Assembly (NCBI GenBank): GCA_037447655.1
Contig: JBBHKE010001810.1
Coordinates: 124,001 to 188,000, forward strand
Source: Zygnema cylindricum
Taxonomy: Eukaryota; Streptophyta; Zygnematophyceae; Zygnematales; Zygnemataceae
Direction: 5' to 3'
DNA length: 64,000 nucleotides
Every line of letters starts with the position of its first letter. Position 1 is the stretch's first letter. Of this stretch, positions 63,912 through 64,000 are shown one piece after another. Both the position numbers and the translations under genes were made by a program. Under the pieces are notes generated by a model. The model saw nothing but the letters and a program-made list of their open reading frames with translations. It was not told the DNA's origin and made no database searches.

Positions 63912-64000
63912 CTGCCACGTGGAAGACAAGAGGACCAATCAGAATCCAGCAAAAAAAAAAAAAACATTTTCTTTGACGAACTTTTGATGATTTGCTGGAA

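Overview
This is nuclear DNA from a transposon-rich eukaryote. I infer a non-seed streptophyte (charophyte alga, bryophyte or similar). The host genes have plant-type architecture: porphobilinogen deaminase with a plastid-like N-terminal extension, a GPI-anchored fasciclin/arabinogalactan protein, a membrane RING-H2 ligase of the plant type, an SR-rich splicing regulator and a Raf/TKL-like kinase. All are split by GT-AG introns. The species cannot be fixed from the sequence alone.

Layout. 1-3881: 3' half of a decayed Ty3/gypsy retrotransposon with one LTR. 3882-16.1 kb: gene-free nest of small TA-flanked inverted-repeat elements, called here families A, B and C, plus a foldback palindrome. 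17.5-22.5 kb: a pogo/Tigger-like DDD transposase gene in four exons, broken by a frameshift and one stop codon. Its 2.8-kb intron carries a second gene for an acidic coiled-coil protein, and short GC-rich hairpins occur in and after the unit. 23.0-23.5 kb: tandem array of about 67-bp units. 28-31 kb: RING-H2 gene (+). 33.8-36 kb: nested C and B elements. 36.7-38.6 kb: FAS1/AGP gene (+), whose leader is encoded by degenerate telomere-like repeats. 41.2-47.7 kb: CLASRP/SWAP2-like gene (-). 48.85-49.71 kb: 78-residue gene (+), with a partial duplicate at 51 kb interrupted by a C element. 52.3-54.4 kb: HEMC (-). 55.2-58.2 and 59.75-61.9 kb: two related non-LTR retrotransposons (-) with reverse transcriptase and a putative restriction-like endonuclease. 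63.3-63.9 kb: 3' exons of a protein kinase (-) running out of the window.

The host genes show no operon-like relationship; they are independent islands between repeats. The transposons are mostly decayed, but the window contains informative junctions: an occupied site next to a paralogous empty site, a 14-bp retrotransposon target-site duplication, several nested insertions, and hairpins conserved in place but not in sequence. Exon boundaries were placed by reading frame and GT-AG signals only; no search or alignment program was run.
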